Origin: Ramlibacter algicola
GTDB lineage: Bacteria; Pseudomonadota; Gammaproteobacteria; Burkholderiales; Burkholderiaceae_C
Direction of reading: 5' to 3'
DNA: 64,000 nucleotides
Assembly: GCF_016641735.1 (NCBI RefSeq)
Contig: NZ_JAEDAO010000001.1
Span: 3,968,001-4,032,000, forward strand
In this document: one piece after another, positions 10,484 through 18,687 of the stretch
Numbering within the stretch: the stretch's first letter is position 1
Layout: the number at the start of each line of letters is the position of its first letter
Made by a program: the position numbers and the translations under genes
Notes under the pieces: model-generated
What the model was told of the DNA's origin: nothing
Database searches by the model: none
What the model saw: only the letters and a program-made list of their open reading frames with translations

Positions 10484-11288
10484 CCATGAAGTCGAACACC
10501 ACCAGCGTGTCGTGCGGCCAGCTCGTGTCGGCCAGTGGCAGGAAGTAGGTGCGGTCGACCAGCATCTCGCAGTCGCAGAACGGCAGGTCCTGCCGCAGCC
10601 CGGGGTCGTCGAACGCGCCGGCCCACAGGCGACCGGCAGGCAGCTGCTCGCGCCGGTTGCCGGCCACGAGCGTCACGCCGAACAGCGGCTTGTCGGCGAA
10701 GAACAGGTACTCGTTGTTCTTGCGGTTGCAGTACGCGGGCGTGGTGTCCAGCTTGTCGTACAGCCGCACGATCCACGACGGGCTGTTCGACACCAGCGCC
10801 GCCTCCATGCCGACCTGGCATTCCAGGCGCAGGTCGCCCAGCCGGCGCGTGTTGGACGGCAGCCCCGGCGTGCGCACGTCCGCGCGCCAGGTCATGGTGA
10901 GCCTGCGCCGGTTCGGCGACACGACCGCGTCCGCCGCTTCGGCGCGCCGATCGCGCGGCAGCGTGAACGTGCGATCCGGCGCGACGTCGATCGGGATCTC
11001 GATGTCGCGCGCCAGGATCGCCAGCTCCAGGTCCTGCAGGTTCACGCCCGGCTTGCGCTGCAGGACGCGGAAGCGCAGCGTGGCGGTCGGCGCCATCGTC
11101 GGCCGCTGCCGCTCGAACAGGTCCATGCCGCGCAGCATCTTGCGGTACGACTTCTCGACCGAGTCGCGCTGCGAGTTGCCCGACACGTCGACCGACGGGA
11201 GCGCCGCCTTGTCCTGCGCCACGGCCGGCGCGAGCGGCAGCGCGCACGAGGCGGCGATGGCGAAGAGGAACGCGACAGGACGGCTCAT
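10461..11288 (-). CDS. Conserved secreted protein of unknown function
   Basis: A 275-residue protein with a Sec signal peptide (cleavage near AVAQ-DKA, residue 25). The mature part is rich in beta-strand-like sequence, with arginine-rich stretches and four cysteines (LECQVG, AYCNRK, FCDCE). No family was recognised. It is the first gene of a minus-strand trio with the lipoprotein (23-nt overlap) and cytochrome b561. The cysteines may form disulfides in the periplasm, which is inferred. Confidence 0.75.
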   Translation of the reverse strand: MSRPVAFLFAIAASCALPLAPAVAQDKAALPSVDVSGNSQRDSVEKSYRKMLRGMDLFERQRPTMAPTATLRFRVLQRKPGVNLQDLELAILARDIEIPIDVAPDRTFTLPRDRRAEAADAVVSPNRRRLTMTWRADVRTPGLPSNTRRLGDLRLECQVGMEAALVSNSPSWIVRLYDKLDTTPAYCNRKNNEYLFFADKPLFGVTLVAGNRREQLPAGRLWAGAFDDPGLRQDLPFCDCEMLVDRTYFLPLADTSWPHDTLVVFDFMDAPDAPR

Positions 11289-11453
11289 CGTGGCTCAGCC
11301 TAGCGAGGGTGGGGGCGAATGCGCGTCGGCCGGCATCGCGTCTTCCTGACGGTGCGTTCACGCATCCGACGGTCACCGCCGCAGCAAAGTGTCAACGCGA
11401 CCGCTCGGGTGGCGGTGCGCGAACTACGCTTGGACGAGCCTTCCGGGGACCGC

Positions 11454-12113
11454 ATGGACCCGTACCTCGCCAACCTCAACTTCGATCCGCCGAAACACTC
11501 GTCGGAGCTGGCCCTCGGCCTGCTGCCGGCGCTGGTGCTGAACGCGCTGTTCTTCGGCGTGGTGCTGCTGGGCGCGCAGCCCGAGCTGCAGCAGCCGGGC
11601 AGCAGCCCCACGATGTCCGGCGACACGTCCTCGCTCACGCGCGAGATGGGCGGCCCGCCGGCGCCGGCAGAGGCCACGCCCCCCGCGGCGCAGCAGTCCA
11701 CGACGGCGCCGGCCCAACCGATCCGCCAGGCACCGGCAGCGCGCGCACCGGTCACGTCGACCCAGGTGGCGAAAGTGGAAGCGAAACCGGCCGCCGCCCG
11801 TCCGGCACCCGCGGCGCCGCGCGTCTCGCCGAGCTTCGACTGCGGTCGCGCGCGGCTGAAGACCGAGAAGCTCATCTGCGGCGACGCCGAACTGTCGCAG
11901 CTGGATCGCGACCTCGGCCGCCTCTACGCGCAGGCGAAGGCGGCGGCGCCGGACCGTTCCGCGTTCCAGCGCGAGAGCGATCGCGCCTGGGCGCGCCGCG
12001 AAGCGGAGTGCAGCGACAAGGGCTGTCTCGAGCGCTGGTACGCGGAACGCCGCGCGCAACTGCAGGCCGACCTCGCCGGGCGGCGGCAGGCGACGGGCAA
12101 TCCTTCGCGCTGA
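11454..12113 (+). CDS. Membrane protein with LprI-type (DUF1311) domain
   Basis: A 219-residue protein with one transmembrane segment near residues 15-36 (ELALGLLPALVLNALFFGVV) and an Ala/Pro-rich linker. The C-terminal DUF1311/LprI domain starts at FDCGRARLKTEKLICGDAEL. The two-cysteine pattern C..A....E..IC....L..LD..L and a later Cys pair (ECSDKGC) fit that family, some members of which inhibit lysozyme. The start MDPYLANL is preferred over an in-frame ATG at 11319 because the extra 45 residues are arginine-rich and unlike a protein N-terminus. Confidence 0.75.
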   Translation: MDPYLANLNFDPPKHSSELALGLLPALVLNALFFGVVLLGAQPELQQPGSSPTMSGDTSSLTREMGGPPAPAEATPPAAQQSTTAPAQPIRQAPAARAPVTSTQVAKVEAKPAAARPAPAAPRVSPSFDCGRARLKTEKLICGDAELSQLDRDLGRLYAQAKAAAPDRSAFQRESDRAWARREAECSDKGCLERWYAERRAQLQADLAGRRQATGNPSR

Positions 12114-12120
12114 GCGCTTC

Positions 12121-13866
12121 TCAGGACGTGAACGGCACCGTCACGCTGGGCGGTGCGCTTTCGCCGTCGCCTTCCGGCGGGATGCTGGGCAGCGCGGGCC
12201 CGGCGTCGACGAACCGCACGGGGCGACGCGTGCGCGGCGACATCGACTCCAGCGTCTCGGCCAGCTTGCGCATCGCGACCGACGACGCGTACACACCGTC
12301 GCCGAGCACCAGGCAGGCGACGTGGAATTGCAGCGGCACGCGGAAGCTGCTGCCGGCCGACTGGATCAGGCCGGAAGCGACCAGCCGCACCATGCGCTCC
12401 TGCAGTTCCTCGCGCGAGCGCATGCCTTCGAGCACCACCGCGAAGCGGCCGGTGGCGACGCGGCCGGCGGGATCGGATTCGCGCACCACGCGGTGCAGCT
12501 TGATGACGGCGCGCAGCAGGCAGTGCTCGGCCATCGAGTCGCCATAGGCCTTTCGGATCGCGGGCAGGTTGACCACATCGATCAGCGCGACGGCCGCGTG
12601 CTCGCGGCGCATCAGCGCGCCAGCCACGACGCGATCGAGCTGCGCGGTGAAGGCGGCTTCGGACAGCAGGCCGGTCAGCGCGTCCTGCTGCGTCATCGGC
12701 AGCACGCGCGTTTCGATGCGCTGCCAGGACCGCGTGCGCGCACCCAGCGCCAGCAGCAGCAGCGGCACGGCGAGCGCGGCGCTCGCCGCGCTCGCGTCCA
12801 GCGTCAGCCAGGTGGCCGCGATGAACCCGTGCATGCGCAGGACGGCCGTCAGCACGACGAGCACCAGCGGCACGTACGCGACCAGCACCCAGCTGCCCAC
12901 CGGGTCGCCGTGGCGCCAGCGCGCGCGGGCGGCGAGCACCAGGCCGGCCACGGCGCCGGAGATCAGCGCCGCGGACACCACGATTCGCTCGACCTCCGGC
13001 GGGAAGAGCCGGTAGACGACGGACGCGGCGACGATCGCCCACCCCAGGACCTTCGCCGCCTTCGACCAGAGCGGATCGCGCGTGGGCGTGGCGCACAGGT
13101 GCTCGAGGAACAGGACGTGGATGCCGGCCAGCAGCACGGGCAAGGCGCCCTGCGCCGTGTCGGTCCATCCGGGCGACGCGTTCCACAGCAGGTGGCCCGT
13201 GACGCCGGTGACGGTGGCGATGGCCAGCGTCATCGTCGCCGCATACAGCGCATAGAGCACGCGGACGGTCTCGCGCAGCGTCCATGCATGCAGGACGCAC
13301 GCGCCGGTGAGCAGCAGCAGCGAGCCGAGCACGATGCCGATGCCCAGGTACTCGACCTGCCGCTGCTGCATGGCGTCGGTAGCCGGCAGCACGCGCAGGT
13401 CGAAGCCGATCGGGTCGGCGTGCCGCACGCGCAGGTACACGGTGCGGGCCGCGCCGGTGGCCGGCGCAATGGAAAAACTCGCGTAGCGGCCGGGGCGGTC
13501 CCACCCGCTCACGGCAAGGTGGTCGCCCGCCGCCTGCGCCTGCCACGCGCCGGACGCGTCGCGCTGGTACAGCACGACGTCGTCGAGCAGCGGCACGGTG
13601 ATGTCCAGGTCCAGCGCCTGGTGGGCCGGGGCCGGGATGCGCACTCGCAGCCAGGCGGTGCGACCCGGGGCCACCGGGAGGACCTGCCGCGGCGCCATCG
13701 GCTGGAAGTGCCCGCGCGCGACCGCGCGGGCGAGATCAGCGGACGTGCCCTGCTCGATCCACGCAGCCTGGTCCAGCGGCAGGCCGTCGGCTTGCGCGGC
13801 GGGTGCGACCAGGCACAGCAACGCCGCGACGACGCGCACCAGCCACTGCAACACACCCGCGGGCAT
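12121..13866 (-). CDS. 7TM-DISM sensor protein with degenerate GGDEF domain
   Basis: A 581-residue protein with a signal peptide, a periplasmic 7TMR-DISMED2 sensing domain (residues 28-165), seven transmembrane helices (about 170-375) and a C-terminal GGDEF-like domain from DALTGLLSEAAF. The diguanylate cyclase signature is replaced by ATGRF, and the substrate-binding region reads LIDVVNLPAIRKAYGDS instead of a canonical D.DhFK.iND. It therefore probably does not make cyclic-di-GMP and may act by binding. It lies 9 nt after a PhnD-like binding-protein gene on the same strand, suggesting they form one sensory unit. Confidence 0.85.
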   Translation of the reverse strand: MPAGVLQWLVRVVAALLCLVAPAAQADGLPLDQAAWIEQGTSADLARAVARGHFQPMAPRQVLPVAPGRTAWLRVRIPAPAHQALDLDITVPLLDDVVLYQRDASGAWQAQAAGDHLAVSGWDRPGRYASFSIAPATGAARTVYLRVRHADPIGFDLRVLPATDAMQQRQVEYLGIGIVLGSLLLLTGACVLHAWTLRETVRVLYALYAATMTLAIATVTGVTGHLLWNASPGWTDTAQGALPVLLAGIHVLFLEHLCATPTRDPLWSKAAKVLGWAIVAASVVYRLFPPEVERIVVSAALISGAVAGLVLAARARWRHGDPVGSWVLVAYVPLVLVVLTAVLRMHGFIAATWLTLDASAASAALAVPLLLLALGARTRSWQRIETRVLPMTQQDALTGLLSEAAFTAQLDRVVAGALMRREHAAVALIDVVNLPAIRKAYGDSMAEHCLLRAVIKLHRVVRESDPAGRVATGRFAVVLEGMRSREELQERMVRLVASGLIQSAGSSFRVPLQFHVACLVLGDGVYASSVAMRKLAETLESMSPRTRRPVRFVDAGPALPSIPPEGDGESAPPSVTVPFTS

Positions 13867-13875
13867 GGACGCCGC

Positions 13876-14715
13876 TCAGACGCCGAGCCAGCCGCCGATG
13901 CCGGCGAGCACCTGCTCGTCGAACTCCTCGAAGCCCTGCACGCCCAGCGGCTCCAGGCGCTTCTTGCCGGACTCGGTGGTCGCCAGGCCCGCGAAGTAGC
14001 TGCGCAGCTGCGCCAGTTGCGTGCCGTTGACGGCCTTGCTGCTGGCGAGCAGCTGCTTGATCGGCACCGGCTTGCTGCGGGCGAGCACCTTGCCGCCCTT
14101 GTCCTGCCACGATTTCACGACGGCGCCCGATGCGGTCACGCCACTGTCGGCCATGCCGTGTTCGACCATGAAGGGCACCGCGTCCTGGTAGCGCACGTAG
14201 GTGATCTGCGGCAGCTGGCCCCCCAGCGCCTCGCGCAGCGTGGCGCGCGCGATGACGGAGGTGACCGAGTCCTCGTCCGGCGCGCCCACGCGCGCGGCGC
14301 GCAGGTCGGTCACGGACTTCAGCGTGTTGGTGCCCGCGACCAGGAAGCTGGCGCGGTATTCGGTGTAGCCCTTGGTCAGGCCGACCAGGTGGTAGCCGCC
14401 GCCCTTGAGCGCCCGGATCGCGTGGTGCGCGGGGTGCACCCAGGCGATGTCGAACTGCTGCGCCCCCAGGCCGGCGACCAGCTGCTTGTAGTCGGGCACG
14501 CCGACCACGCGCACCGGGCGCTTGAGCAGCTTCTGCAGGTCTTCCTGCACGTCGTGGAAGCGCTCGGCCAGCGGCTTGGTGCTCGTGGCGTAGGTGACGC
14601 CCTCGTTGACGGCGAACACCAGCCCGCCTTCGGCGCGGACGGGCAGGGCCTGCGCCAAGCCGGCCAGGCCGGCGGCGGCGATCAGGTCACGGCGCGTGAC
14701 CTTGGTCGATTGCAT
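13876..14715 (-). CDS. PhnD-like phosphate/phosphonate-type periplasmic substrate-binding protein
   Basis: A 279-residue periplasmic binding protein. The N-terminus TKVTRRDLIAAAGLAGLAQA looks like a twin-arginine-type signal ending near VRA-EGG. The body has family features such as FAVNEGVTYA, FDIAWVHPAHHAIRAL, GAPDEDSVTSVIARATLREA and YQDAVPFMVEHGMADSGVTA. No permease or ATPase is nearby; the next gene is a 7TM-DISM protein 9 nt downstream. Lone PhnD-like proteins can serve as ligand sensors for membrane signalling proteins, so a sensory role is plausible. Ligand unknown. Confidence 0.85.
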   Translation of the reverse strand: MQSTKVTRRDLIAAAGLAGLAQALPVRAEGGLVFAVNEGVTYATSTKPLAERFHDVQEDLQKLLKRPVRVVGVPDYKQLVAGLGAQQFDIAWVHPAHHAIRALKGGGYHLVGLTKGYTEYRASFLVAGTNTLKSVTDLRAARVGAPDEDSVTSVIARATLREALGGQLPQITYVRYQDAVPFMVEHGMADSGVTASGAVVKSWQDKGGKVLARSKPVPIKQLLASSKAVNGTQLAQLRSYFAGLATTESGKKRLEPLGVQGFEEFDEQVLAGIGGWLGV

Positions 14716-14930
14716 CGGAAACTCCTCCTCGTTGTGGGTGGCCCGGTGGGCCCCCTGCGATCTTCGCCGCCGGAAGGCGTTTCGCCCCGTGTTGGCATGC
14801 TACCGGTCGGGCGGATGCGTCCGTTTATCGCGGAGGCGTGGCTTGCGAACGTCGCGCACCGCGCACTGTCGGCTGCGCGACAGTGTTGGTTGTCAGTGTG
14901 GCAACGCAGGCCGTCCTTCCCGCGCCGGAC

Positions 14931-14980
14931 TTGTCATTCCCGCGCCATCCTTGTCATTCCGGCGGAAGCCGGAATCCATG
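14931..14980. repeat. REP-like unit preceded by a truncated unit
   Basis: TTGTCATTCCCGCGCCATCC (truncated) is followed at 14951 by TTGTCATTCCGGCGGAAGCC and GGAATCCATG. It faces the inverted copy at 15229-15274. Confidence 0.8.
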
Positions 14981-15228
14981 CTCGTGCGACCCTGGTGCTG
15001 CTCGCGCGAGCCGGCGAGCGCATCAGGCGGTGCCTGCCGGGTCCTCATGCTCCGTCTCTCCGTTGCGCGGCCTCTCGCTGGCGCGAGCGCCTCTGCGAAC
15101 AGTCGCGCTGTGCTTGGCGGGCGCGGGGCCGCGGGGTCCGAACTCGCCTTTGGCACTCCGCAGGGTTTGCCCAACGGACTGCATCTCGGCGCGAGCCCGG
15201 GCCACGCGGCGACGTGTCATGGCCTACG

Positions 15229-15274
15229 AGCATGGATTCCGGCGTTCATGGATTCCGGCGTTCGCCGGAATGAC
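15229..15274. repeat. REP-like unit with a partial duplication, inverted
   Basis: GCATGGATTCCGGCGTTCATG is followed by GATTCCGGCGTTCGCCGGAA and TGAC. The first half of the unit is present twice, mirroring the doubled unit at 14931-14980. Confidence 0.8.
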
Positions 15275-15304
15275 GATAGCCTGCGCGGGACGCCGAGGTG
15301 CTCG

Positions 15305-15850
15305 CTAGGACCCGCCCGCCGCTGTCTCCACGATCTCGCAGCCGACGCGAACCGGATGGTCCTTGACCGGCGTCATGGGCGGAACGCCGCGCAGGGTGGC
15401 GATCACGAGGAAGTCGCCGCCAGCGACGAGAAGCATTGCGGTGCCCCAAACGGTCAGGCCCGCGGAGCCGGTCGCGAGGCCGCTGGCCGCGGGCAGGGCA
15501 CCCAGCACCACGCCCGGTGCCGCGGCGCCGATGCGGTACGCCTTGGCGTGCATCGGATCGATGGCATGGGCGTACGGCATCAGCGCGCCCCAGTTCACGC
15601 CGAACTTGAAGCGTGGGCGCGGCTTGGCGCTGGCCAGGTACCACGCGATCGCATGGATCGCCTCGTGCGCGATCACCGATGCGACGAACACGGCCAACAC
15701 CAGCAGCCAGTGGACACCCTTCATCGCCATCCACGGGTTCGTGCCCCAGAGCACGTAGTAGGGGACGAGCACCAGGGCCGCGAGCGCCGCGCTGACCGGG
15801 ATGCTCCAGAGCGTCGCCTGGTTCGCGGAGAGGGTGCGGTCGGCGCTCAC
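15305..15850 (-). CDS. DUF3267-like membrane zinc metalloprotease
   Basis: A 181-residue membrane protein with four to five hydrophobic segments and a zincin motif, HEAIH (in ASVIAHEAIHAIAW), within the second helix, as in DUF3267/M50-like families. The start is a GTG whose last two bases plus A form the upstream stop (GTGA overlap), so translation is coupled to the acyl-CoA ligase. A later GAAAPGVVLGALPAA and AGGDFLVIATLRG could supply the third zinc ligand (Asp in GGD). The substrate is unknown. Confidence 0.75.
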   Translation of the reverse strand: MSADRTLSANQATLWSIPVSAALAALVLVPYYVLWGTNPWMAMKGVHWLLVLAVFVASVIAHEAIHAIAWYLASAKPRPRFKFGVNWGALMPYAHAIDPMHAKAYRIGAAAPGVVLGALPAASGLATGSAGLTVWGTAMLLVAGGDFLVIATLRGVPPMTPVKDHPVRVGCEIVETAAGGS

Positions 15851-17478
15851 CGGGCGAACCGCTCCCGCAGCTTCAGCTTCCAGAACTTGCCGGTCGACGT
15901 GCGCGGCACCGCGTCCAGCCATTCGTAGCGGTCGGGCAGCTGCCACTTGGCGAAGCCCCGCTGCAGCAGGTGCGCGTTCAACTGCTCCGCCGTGACGTCC
16001 TGGTCCTTCTTCCTCACCACGCAGGCGAGCGGCCGCTCGCCCCACTTCTCGTCGGGGATCGCGATGACGGCTGCTTCGGCGATGGCGGGGTGCGCCATCA
16101 CCGCGTTCTCGAGGTCGACGGAGCTGATCCACTCGCCGCCCGACTTGATCAGGTCCTTGGTGCGGTCGGTGATCCTGACGAAGCCGAGCGCATCGACGCT
16201 CGCGACGTCGCCGGTGCGCAGCCAGCCGTCGGCGGTGAACTTCTCGCGCTCCACGGGCACGGCGTGGTACGAGCCGGTGATGAACGGACCGCGCACCTGG
16301 ATCTCGCCGACCGCCCTGCCGTCCCACGGCTGGTCCTCGCCGTCGTCGCCGCGCACGCGCAGGTCCACCAGCGGCACGGGCACGCCCGCGAGCGATGCGC
16401 GCCGGTAGCGCTCGTCCATGTCGGCGCCCTCCAGCTCCGCGCGCGGGTACGAGATCGTGCAGACGGGAGAGGTCTCGGTCATGCCCCAGCCCTGCAGGAT
16501 CCAGACGCCGTGCTTGTGGAACGCGCGGATCAACGACTCGGGCACCGGCGCGCCGCCGACCAGCGAGCGCATGCCCGCGGGCAGCTTCCAGCGCCCCTTG
16601 TTCGGCGAGCCGTCCGCGAGCGACGCTTCGTACGCCTGGATCAGCGTCATCCAGATCGTCGGCACGCCCAGCGCCAGCGTGGGCGGCACTTCGGTGACCA
16701 GGTCGAGCAGGTCGTCGGGATGCAGGTGCGGGCCGGGGAACACGATCTTCACGCCCAGCATCACGGCGCCGTACGGCATGCCCCAGCTGTTGGCGTGGAA
16801 CATCGGCGTGACCGGCAGCACGCAGTCGGTGCCGCGCAGGCCCCAGAAGTCCGACAGGCTGGCGACCAGCGTGTGCAGCACCGTGGATCGGTGCGAGTAC
16901 ACGACGCCCTTGGGCCGCCCCGTCGTGCCCGACGTGTAGCACATGGCCACCGGATCGTTCTCGTCGTGCGGCGCGTACTCGAAGCCTTCGGGATCCGCAT
17001 CGGCCAGCAGCGCTTCGTAGTCGGTGAACCCCGCCGGCACCTTCGCTCCGCTGAACGGGACCACGATCACCTCCTCGAACCCGTGGAGCGCGGCGAACTT
17101 CTCGTACAGCGGCAGCAGCACGTCGTCGACGACGAGGAAGCGGTCGTTCGCGTGCCCGGCGATCCAGCCGATCTCGTCCGGGGCGAGCCGCAGGTTCAGC
17201 GTGTGCATCACGCCGCCGGCGGCCGGGATGCCGAAGTAGCACTCCAGGTGCGCGTGGTGGTTCCAGCAGAGCGTGGCGACGCGGTCGCCCTTCTGCAGCC
17301 CCAGCTTCTGCAACGCGCTGGCGAGCGAGCGCGCGCGGCGATGGAAGTCGCCGTAGGTGTGCCGCCGCAACGACTTGTCCGGCAGCCGCGAGACGATCTC
17401 GTTGCCGGCGAACAGCTGGCCCGCGCGCTCGAGCAGGTGGTTGAGCGACAGCGGGATCGGCATCATGGTGGACTGCAT
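15847..17478 (-). CDS. Fatty acyl-CoA synthetase (AlkK-like AMP-forming ligase)
   Basis: A 543-residue enzyme of the adenylate-forming family that activates medium- or long-chain acids with ATP and CoA. The start [10 protein letters not shown] follows GGAGG at a good distance; an open frame upstream to 17625 is not needed. The motifs are [19 protein letters not shown] (P-loop), [10 protein letters not shown] (A5), [19 protein letters not shown] (A7/A8) and RTSTGKFWK (A10 lysine near the C-terminus). It is translationally coupled to a membrane zincin. The closest type by eye is AlkK/FadD-like medium-chain ligase. Confidence 0.92.
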   Translation of the reverse strand: MQSTMMPIPLSLNHLLERAGQLFAGNEIVSRLPDKSLRRHTYGDFHRRARSLASALQKLGLQKGDRVATLCWNHHAHLECYFGIPAAGGVMHTLNLRLAPDEIGWIAGHANDRFLVVDDVLLPLYEKFAALHGFEEVIVVPFSGAKVPAGFTDYEALLADADPEGFEYAPHDENDPVAMCYTSGTTGRPKGVVYSHRSTVLHTLVASLSDFWGLRGTDCVLPVTPMFHANSWGMPYGAVMLGVKIVFPGPHLHPDDLLDLVTEVPPTLALGVPTIWMTLIQAYEASLADGSPNKGRWKLPAGMRSLVGGAPVPESLIRAFHKHGVWILQGWGMTETSPVCTISYPRAELEGADMDERYRRASLAGVPVPLVDLRVRGDDGEDQPWDGRAVGEIQVRGPFITGSYHAVPVEREKFTADGWLRTGDVASVDALGFVRITDRTKDLIKSGGEWISSVDLENAVMAHPAIAEAAVIAIPDEKWGERPLACVVRKKDQDVTAEQLNAHLLQRGFAKWQLPDRYEWLDAVPRTSTGKFWKLKLRERFAR

Positions 17479-17545
17479 GGCGGCACCTCCTGGCGCGACC
17501 ACTGTAGGCCGCGGCCCCGGCGGCGCGGCTGGGGAAGACCCCGAG

Positions 17546-18085
17546 TCAGCCCTCGCGGCCGAAGAACCGCGCACTTCCCTCCACCACACCGGCACGCGCA
17601 TGGAACACGGCATCACGGCGCGCATCGAGGTGCTTGCACAACTTCACCAGCAGGCCCATTTCGGCGCTGTACTCGGTGCCGGTCACGACGTAGCCGGCCT
17701 TCAGCTTGGCGATCAGCACCGCGGCGTTGGCGGTGCGATGGTGCGACTCGACGCGCAGGCACTGCAGCGCGCGCGCTTCCTCCTCGATCGCGGCGACCAG
17801 TCGCGTGTACACGCCTTGCCGGCGGTATTCCGGATGCACGGCGGAATTGCCGACGTACAGCAGTCCGCCGGGCGCGAGGAAGGCGTGGCTCCAGCCGACC
17901 AGGCGCTCGCCGTCGAAGGCGCCGACGCGCACCTGCCTCGCGCCGGAGGGCGGCGGCGTCTGCGCGGGCCCGAACAGGCGCTGCATGACCTCCTGCCGGT
18001 CCGGGTCGTGCAGCAGCTGGTTCAGCAGCGCCGTGAACTCGGGCTCGGCGAACTTCTCGACGGTGCGCAGCGCGATCTCAGCCAT
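17546..18085 (-). CDS. GNAT family N-acetyltransferase
   Basis: A 179-residue GNAT protein starting at MAEIALRTVEKF. The acetyl-CoA-binding region is VGNSAVHPEYRRQGVYTRLV near residues 98-117, with the R/Q-x-x-G-x motif RRQGV, followed by EARALQCLRVESHHRTANAA. Substrate not predictable. An upstream in-frame ATG at 18190 would add an arginine-rich stretch and is not favoured. Confidence 0.82.
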   Translation of the reverse strand: MAEIALRTVEKFAEPEFTALLNQLLHDPDRQEVMQRLFGPAQTPPPSGARQVRVGAFDGERLVGWSHAFLAPGGLLYVGNSAVHPEYRRQGVYTRLVAAIEEEARALQCLRVESHHRTANAAVLIAKLKAGYVVTGTEYSAEMGLLVKLCKHLDARRDAVFHARAGVVEGSARFFGREG

Positions 18086-18244
18086 GGCGGGATCATGCCA
18101 GCGGAGCCGCCTCCTGCGAGACATGGCCGGGCTGCCGGCCCCATCGTGCGAAGGCACACACAGGCGCGACCGGTCTGTACGCCAACGCACCGACGGCAGC
18201 CGGCGGCACGCCTACCTTGTGGCCACCTCGAAAGGAGGTGCGCC

Positions 18245-18454
18245 ATGCCCCGATCCCTCCTCGCGTCGCTCGCCACGGCCTGCATCGTCACCGCGGGTTG
18301 CGGGGGCGGCGCCGCGCCGCTGCCCGGCGATGCCGTCGACCTCGGGGGCGGCCTGGCCATGACCGCCGATGGCGCCATCCTGGGTGCGCTGCCCCTGGGG
18401 GCACCGCCCAGCCACATCGACGCACCGCCGGCGGTTTCCGCGGCGGTGCCCTGA
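18245..18454 (+). CDS. Small predicted lipoprotein
   Basis: A 69-residue peptide with a perfect ribosome site (AAAGGAGGT, 7 nt before the ATG). Its signal sequence ends in a lipobox (VTAGC, cysteine near residue 19), followed by GGGAAPLPGDAVDLGGGL. No family is known to me. A second small gene starts 11 nt after the stop, so the two are probably co-transcribed. The strong ribosome site is the main support. Confidence 0.6.
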   Translation: MPRSLLASLATACIVTAGCGGGAAPLPGDAVDLGGGLAMTADGAILGALPLGAPPSHIDAPPAVSAAVP

Positions 18455-18465
18455 AGGAGCCAGAC

Positions 18466-18687
18466 ATGCATTTCTCCCCGCATCTCCCGCACGGCACGTC
18501 CGCCTGGATCCTGGCGGTGGCGCTCGTCGCGGCCGCGGCGATCGCGATGATCGCCGGAACTGACGCGGTGTCCGTCATCGACGACCTCTCGGCCGCTGCC
18601 TCCGATCCCGCCGTTGCTGCGCCGCCCGATTTCCTCGCCGCCGGCCAGGGCGAATGGGAGCGCCTGACCGGCGCGCGCGGGCGCTAG
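18466..18687 (+). CDS. Small single-pass membrane protein
   Basis: A 73-residue peptide starting 11 nt after the small lipoprotein, with GAAGGAG 8 nt before the ATG. One hydrophobic segment spans about residues 13-31 (AWILAVALVAAAAIAMIAG), followed by an acidic, Ala/Pro-rich tail ending EWERLTGARGR. It overlaps the convergent hutF stop by 4 nt. Function unknown. Confidence 0.55.
   Translation: MHFSPHLPHGTSAWILAVALVAAAAIAMIAGTDAVSVIDDLSAAASDPAVAAPPDFLAAGQGEWERLTGARGR

Larger units (their letters stand above)
14716..15304. other. 589-bp intergenic region without a convincing gene
   Basis: Open frames here are arginine/proline-rich and lack a ribosome site or similarity. The region is bounded by inverted REP-like units at 14931-14980 and 15229-15274, with about 250 bp of GC-rich sequence between them. 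That inner stretch includes TTTGGCACTCCGCAGGG and short inverted pieces. The first 90 bp should hold the promoter of the PhnD-like gene. Confidence 0.6.

Noticed and set aside
12322..15273. 983-codon open frame on the plus strand
   Set aside because: It covers the 7TM-DISM and PhnD-like genes in antisense, with random-looking composition. The minus-strand genes have clear domains.
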